This document shows positions 12,641 through 64,000 of a DNA stretch of 64,000 nucleotides, piece after piece (position 1 is the first letter of the stretch; every line of letters starts with the position of its first letter). A program made the position numbers and the translations under genes. The notes below the pieces were generated by a model. The model made no database searches, was not told the DNA's origin, and saw nothing but the letters and a program-made list of their open reading frames with translations. This DNA is from Pisaster brevispinus (taxonomy: Eukaryota; Echinodermata; Asteroidea; Forcipulatida; Asteriidae): NCBI GenBank assembly GCA_023634235.1, contig JAMKCF010000012.1:1373501-1437500 (forward strand), read 5' to 3'.

Positions 12641-15600
12641 AGACCTTTGCTTCCGAGCAAGAAAGTATAAACCAACTCCAAAATAATGCTATAGTTAATG
12701 ATCAAATATCTCGAAACTATCAACAGGGTTGGTGGGGATGGAAACAAATGCATTCTGCCCAACCAGTTATAAGAAATAACACATAGTCTGTACAGCCATG
12801 GATACTTCCCAATTTGAATTTTTCTCGGAGACGGCATGCAAAATTTTAGGTTAAACGGAGCTTTCCATTTATCAAATCAACCGAAAAGATTAAGTCAAGT
12901 TCTCGCTTGAAAAAGAAAAAAGAAAACAAAAACTGCAAAAATGCGGCCCCCCCCCCTAAACCCGGTCGAATAGTGTAAAACTGCTCTGAACGAGCCTACA
13001 CACATTATGAAGAAACCAATGATCAGCTGTCCATTGCCAAAAACCTTCTTAAAACACAGAGGGCGCTTTTCTTAATGCCATAATCTGTCGCCGGCAGATT
13101 GCGTTTGTTATTGAGGAAAAATTTAACCTCTTTAATACCGTTTAAGAACAGACACCCATAATATGTTTGTGAGTGTTAGATAGATTCATGGATAAGGTAT
13201 AGAGTGATGGTCATGTTAATTGAAGTGCCGCGTGCCTGTGGTGTTCCGTAAAACCACACGAAAAAGAATTTCACGAATGGCGAGAATCTGGAATTAATCG
13301 TCTGCTCTAAAGGCAGAGTTGAACCCGAGTGCATTTTATATCAAGGGCATAATTGGTAATTTATACAAGTGTAAAGGAAAATGGCAGGTGTGTTTTATAC
13401 TTCTTTCTTTATTTTTTCACTGTCCAAGTTCGCTTTTTTTTACGGAAATAAAGACGTATGTTTTTTTGAGAGGCGTTTGAAAGAAGTCATTCATAATGGT
13501 CAATGTGAATGATTTTTTATAACACTTTGCATAAACCCTTAAAAACAAATTTCTAGACAATATCTAAGGTTAATTGAAATCTAACCATAATGACACATTC
13601 TCAATGACGTATTCCCTTGTTATGGTTTGTTTATTGTTCTTATTTATAACTCTGTGTACTTAGCGTCTTCACATTGACGTTGTTTCTTTGTAAAGAAGCC
13701 GGTATTTTCAGAAGTCCCAAAGTTGTTGTGACTTCTTATTGCTTTTTAAACTCCACTCTCAATCAGGGGCATTGTCTTCAAGTGAAGTCCTCCACCCCGG
13801 TATATTTAGCATATCTCCTCGTCTTCTATTGTTGTTGATGTTCTTCTTTCATTGTTTTCGCTTTGTTGTTGCTGTTGTTGCTGCTACTGCGGCTGTTGTC
13901 TCTTTTGTTGTTGTTGTTGTTGATGTTTTTGTTGTTATTTTGTGAAGGTTCCATTTGGGTTTCTTCCGAGTACTTTCATTTTGAAATCAAGTGCGGAAGT
14001 ATTGTCCTTCACTTTGTGATATAAAACCAGATTCTGTCCCATGATCATGGGCTTGAATATCTCTCTGTGGGTGCACGTGCATTCTGAGCTTGATGTGTGA
14101 TTGAGTGAACCCAAGCCATCCACATTATAGTACCCATAAATCAAATACCTCTTTAACCGCACACACAGGCTATGACATAGTCTAGGAACATATATAGGCA
14201 TACCATTATGCTCCAATTATATGACAGTAGTAAAGGGTTACAAGCAAAAAAAAATTTCTTCAGAAAAAGCACAATAGTGTGATAAGCGATTAACCTTTGG
14301 CCGGGTTTATTTATTGGAGGAACAAAATGAACATAAATGTCATACTTGTCTAAAGATGGGATGAACTTGAGCCTAAACAACATGGCAGCTTATAGAATAA
14401 ATAATAACATTATTTACCACAAACTCGAATTTGTTCGTTAAATTCTCGCTTTGAGGAAATGTTCAAACCTGAGAGCTCTAGGCCTCTAAGTTGACTTTTA
14501 GGCTTTATGTGTCCGTATTGATTTAAGCAAAGGTGCATTTTAAGAGACATGGTTAAGTTGGGTTGGCATCCTTAGTCCCTTTTCACCCACCAAACATAAC
14601 CCAAATGCAAGCCTATTAAACCATAAAAATAACCCAACACCCAAATTTAACCCACATTAACCCGAATCTTGCGTTAATACACAGCGCACTGTAATACCCA
14701 GCCCCTCCGATCAGCAACCCAATGTAACCTTAACTCTACCCAGGGGCTGTTTCTCAGATGGACCCTCTTGTATTACAACACACAAAGACGAAGTGCAGGA
14801 TTGATATTAACTGTTGAAAATAATCATTGGATTCAATCTGAAAGCTCTCTGATTTCTTAAAGTACCAAGACTTTCAAGAAATATCTGAAATACTTATCAA
14901 TGAAACAGCATTTTAAAACCAACGTGGTGTATATCAGTTGTTGCAATCTAAACAAGCCTGAAGTAAATGACACAAAATCTGCAAAACAAAAACCTATTTT
15001 TGTTCTTGAATAAAAAGTGACTACCTAATATTTGTTAAGTGGTCATTCTGCGACAGGTTGTTTGTTTGTAGCGTTAATTGAAAAACCAGAGATTTGAAAT
15101 GAATATTGTCCTCTTCAACAATTTAAAACGATGAGCTTTTCCTTATTTAGCAAACGTTCAAGACTCAAGCCGTGTTGATGTCAAAACAGCGAAGAATATG
15201 TAAAAGTTCATCACCTCTGTAAAATAACACGCTCTCCGCTTTAACATCCTCAAGATTCTGAAAATTGTATCGCCAAGAAATACGATCGTCAAATACTATA
15301 GCAAAAACAAAATCACGTCTATTTGGGAAATTATTTTTGTCGCAAGATCGGTTTCGGTCAGACTCGGATGTCACGTGACCACACAAAAATAAAATAAGAA
15401 GCCGTAATCATGGAGAAAGAAATTCTTCCTCCATGCCGTAATTGACTGGTCTCATTTACACAGGAAGTAAATACTAGCTGTATTAAAAATAACATTGCGT
15501 AAAGCTTCAAAAATTATTATTGATTCTAAAACCTAAAAAGTGTTTTTCACAGTCCCTTTAATTCCACATTTTGTACATGAATGAAATTTATTTCCATTTT

Positions 15601-17589
15601 TTCCACACATTAACCCTGCCACGATGACTTCATCTTTTCCCCAGCTGTCAACTCCAATCTATTCTGAAATCCCCCTGATGTCCCACCGACTGTTCCCGTC
15701 TCGGGAATTTCTGTGACAAATAAGCCGCCCGGCGAGCGAGCAAACAATTTTTTTTCTCCCCACTACCCAAAGACCAAAAATTCCTGCACTCCTCGCATCA
15801 TGTGCGAGCCAATTTGTTGTGTGCATACGTGTTCCCATGCCCGTGGCTTTCTCCACATTGTGTATGCAATGCCGCTGGTGTTTGGTCAGATAATTAGTTG
15901 AGGGCGCTCTATATTTGACCAACAAAATCGATAGTAGAAGTGGACACGGGTGCGATACTTCATAACCTGGACGAATTATTTACCTTTTCGTTTCTGCGAG
16001 GTGATAGCTTCCTTCCGGGGATGGATTGAATGTTCAATTTCTACGATGGGCTAGAGACACAACCAACCATTACGTATGTCTTTCACTGGTGCCTTAATCT
16101 GGCCGGCCGGTATGTATACTGTGATCAACCCTCATAGTTTTAAGCCCTCTGTCTCCATTGCCAATTTCAACAGGCACACACGGAAAAGTTCAGGTTCGTT
16201 CAGAATCAATGTTACTCTACGCCATGGGCTCTACGTACAATGAAAATGGCAGCGCGGTGTATAGTTAGATTTGGGTTAGTAGTCGGTCGAACCGTCCACG
16301 GTGACTGGCAGACGATTTTTTTTGTTTAGAATAAATCAGGCCCACATGTTGTTTGGGCTTGTCCTGGAGTCACAGCTAGTTCTCCGCATACGTCAATAAC
16401 ACTTCACCAAACACTTTGGAAAGCAAGGTATTAGAAGGAAGGAAGAAATTGTCCTCGTCAAAAGTAACTTTCATAATATACTTGTTGAGAGTTTCCCCTT
16501 TTCTGACTTCCTACTATACCTACCAATGGAAAATATCTCAAACAAAATACCCGGCTATATCAGATCCTTGTGTGTTGCAGAATTTTTTAAAGAAAGTTAA
16601 TACGCTCAAATAAACTACTGCCACCCGATACCCGCTCTTTGAATCAAGACAATGTGCAGCATCGGTCATATTGACAAAATGCTGCGCATCACGTATTGTA
16701 TGATTACACCGTCAGCGAGCTGGATGAAGTACAGCAACTATAAGAATAAATTGATTAAAATGCCACTTTGATACCAATGCTTAATCCCAGTGAGGTACAA
16801 CTGGTTAGTTAACTTCCGCCACCATTTATAAGCTTTTCTGTGAATCAAGGTAAGGTACAGCATTGGTAAAAAATTATCAAAGCTAGTTTGCTTCTTTTGT
16901 CTGGCTTATTTGATTCAAAATAATGCACGGTTTGACATTTTGGCAAAACTACCGCTAGTGAGCTTTGCCTCCGTGAATCAAAATAATACACAGTATAAGG
17001 GAACTCCTTCAAAACGGTTGTTTCTTTTGCTTCGTTCGCTAATACCGTTTACTTCTATCATCCATTATTCTAATATAATGCTCTATAAAGTAGTAATTCT
17101 AAGCTTATCTATAAGGTGTACCCATTCTTTACAACAGTATGATAGATTTGCCTTTTTCATATATACCTTTGATCACGAGTACAAATCATCCCATCCATTC
17201 AAACTTGAAGAGACAGGTCTAAAGGTCTATCCCAATGCATTATTGATGCGGCTAAGGAAACGCTGTTCAAATCAAACACGTTTTTTCTCCTTCTTTTTGT
17301 TCGTACGGCAAATATTTGAGCTATTTGACTGATAAACGAAACCCAGGCCAACTCTCTGCCACTTCAAATGCTATCAGTCAAGCCACCGACCCCTCAAGAC
17401 GTAGAGACGGGGTCTCCATCGGTGTATCTACGAATTGTTGCCCGAAGGATCGCCTCTTGTTATTGCTGATTGTCGATTATTAAAGGGGACTTTTCATTCT
17501 CTTTTGATTCTTGATGTATTCCTGGTAATGAAACTAATGTGTCTCCATAGTGGCTCGGTTGTATTTTCAGACTTCAATTCGTATTATTT
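12641..17589. other. Noncoding DNA
   Basis: No gene recognised. It includes a GTT/GCT-rich microsatellite (about 13855-13935) and a degenerate AACCC-rich stretch (about 14590-14720). Short homopolymers occur at about 12946-12956. Confidence 0.45.
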
Positions 17590-17722
17590 GGCCGTGTCCG
17601 ATTTGGCGGCTACAGCTACGGCTACGGCTAGATTTCCGCGTCATCGAAGTATAGGACGTCCTTAGCAACAACCTTAGCAACAGTCGTAGCCATAGATGTA
17701 GCCGCCAATTCGGATGCGACCT
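17590..17722. mobile_element. Foldback MITE, GGCCGTGTCC family, copy 1
   Basis: The left arm (17590-17625, beginning GGCCGTGTCCGATTTGGCGG) and right arm (17682-17721) are imperfect inverted repeats of about 38 bp, separated by about 56 bp. The same GGCCGTGTCC terminus recurs at 20698 in the first intron of the neighbouring gene. No coding capacity, so it is non-autonomous if mobile. Confidence 0.65.
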
Positions 17723-18795
17723 TAGAATTAAACTAGTCTGGAAAGGCAAAAAAAAGGGCTAGCTTCTTTTTGGTATAGTGAGTATCCATAATCGTGTTCT
17801 TCAAACAGGGAACATGACAGCGATTTGGCCATGAGAAACCATGTGACTTTTAACCCATCCTTGGTTTTATTTTACGGACCACCACCACTACAGCCTTATA
17901 AGTTTAGATTTGATCTTTTTCATGGTTTTGAAAATAGGTTTTTAATTCTATTTTTTTTAACACAAAGAGACACGCAGTTGGGGTTCGCAATGTGCAACTG
18001 TAGCCAATGAGACGCTCTTTCCATCTTACGCAACAGCTTGCCTTCTATTAACTATACAGCAATAGTTGTCACCCTATAATGGAATTAAAGTTAATAGTTA
18101 CCTGTTCTCGACTCATACATTCACTTGTACATATAAAGAAACTCTGATTACCATTTTTAACATAATTGATGAAGGTCTTCTTCTTAGAGAAGCTGTCACG
18201 TGACATTTAGTCCACGATTCCAATTATACTTATATGTTGTCTCCTACCCTTAGTATATAGTACACCTTAGTAAGTAGTATGCATCACAATAGCTCTGATT
18301 GGATAGTTGAATTCATACAATATCTCTCGTGTCCTTGGTGTTAATGTCCCCATTACTCTCGATATTTATAGTATATGCTGTTCGATACTAGTTCAACATT
18401 TATGAATGACAAACGTGATTACACACAAGTATACGCATTGCACGATGAAGCCATCTCTAACTCATCTGTTTGACCACTACGCCTATGCCAGTGTGCTGTT
18501 TTCAATTGCCATTAGCGCTATTATTTATCCAACAGTTCTTGTCTAACATAGCTCAACAATTGGATGAATTTTGTTGGATGAAATGGTTGATGCATTGTGA
18601 CGTCATCATGAAACCGTTTACATACATGAGACAGTATGCCTTTAGGTAGATATCCCTCGCTTTATTATACTACGTGTCTATTTAGCTGGTGTTCCATTTA
18701 CACGTGGGTTGGGGTGCTTCAGCGATGGCTAAAAGAATACAGTTAATGACTTTTTCTCCTGCTCACGTTGTCCTTTTCTTTCAATTTCTGACCAG
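17723..18795. other. Region directly upstream of the first visible coding exon
   Basis: No additional exon recognised. The last 25 bases form a pyrimidine-rich tract ending in CAG at 18793-18795, a good splice acceptor. Transcription therefore starts further upstream, and at least one 5' exon, probably untranslated, has not been located. I see no promoter I would defend. Confidence 0.5.

Positions 18796-64000
<45,205 letters not shown>

Noticed and set aside
11450..12837. Long frames through the 45-bp minisatellite on both strands
   Set aside because: The unit length is a multiple of three, so frames stay open automatically. Unit differences change residues freely (K/T, R/L/T), and no start or splice signals support a gene.

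Overview
The window is eukaryotic, AT-rich, intron-rich animal DNA. It has canonical GT-AG introns, a 5'-truncated non-LTR retrotransposon, a Penelope-like element remnant, several families of foldback MITEs, tRNA-derived SINEs and many micro- and minisatellites. The repeat style (for example foldback elements ending in GGGCCCAATTTCATAGAGC, or in CAGGGCTTGAATTT) is what I associate with echinoderms and other marine invertebrate deuterostomes. The phylum is an inference, not a demonstration.

One protein-coding gene is well supported. It lies on the + strand, its first visible coding exon starts at 18796, and it runs off the right edge at 64000. I can string together nine exons whose splice phases all agree: 18796-20323, 22216-22406, 26921-27829, 32447-32702, 35017-35240, 38971-39222, 40698-41192, 45151-45882 and 63945-64000 (partial). 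They encode about 1,544 residues, numbered here from the ATG at 18805. In order the product has ankyrin repeats, a basic/serine-rich linker, armadillo-like helical repeats, a segment resembling the RasGEF N-terminal (REM) module, and a talin-like FERM domain. The FERM F2 lobe is interrupted by a long low-complexity insert, and its F3 lobe begins in the last 56 bases of the window after an 18-kb intron. I do not recognise this as a named gene. The combination suggests a membrane/cytoskeleton adaptor linked to small-GTPase signalling.

Layout: 1-18795 is noncoding as far as I can see. It holds a TTTCG/TTTG pentanucleotide array with G-rich repeats (1831-2612), a perfect-looking hairpin (4974-5009), a LINE 3' end with a microsatellite tail (5010-5800), a Penelope-like 3' fragment (5940-6465) and a 45-bp minisatellite (11478-12640). 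18796-45882 is the gene body with its introns, which contain MITEs, a CAA/CAG tract of about 370 bp, a 32-bp minisatellite and simple repeats. 45883-63944 is one large intron rich in repeats: a CCCTGGCTATAACC minisatellite, a transposon-like element with compound terminal inverted repeats, a 90-bp exact duplication, and SINE and MITE copies.

No tRNA, rRNA, CRISPR or prokaryotic feature is present. Most long open frames in the window are produced by tandem repeats whose unit length is a multiple of three or five.
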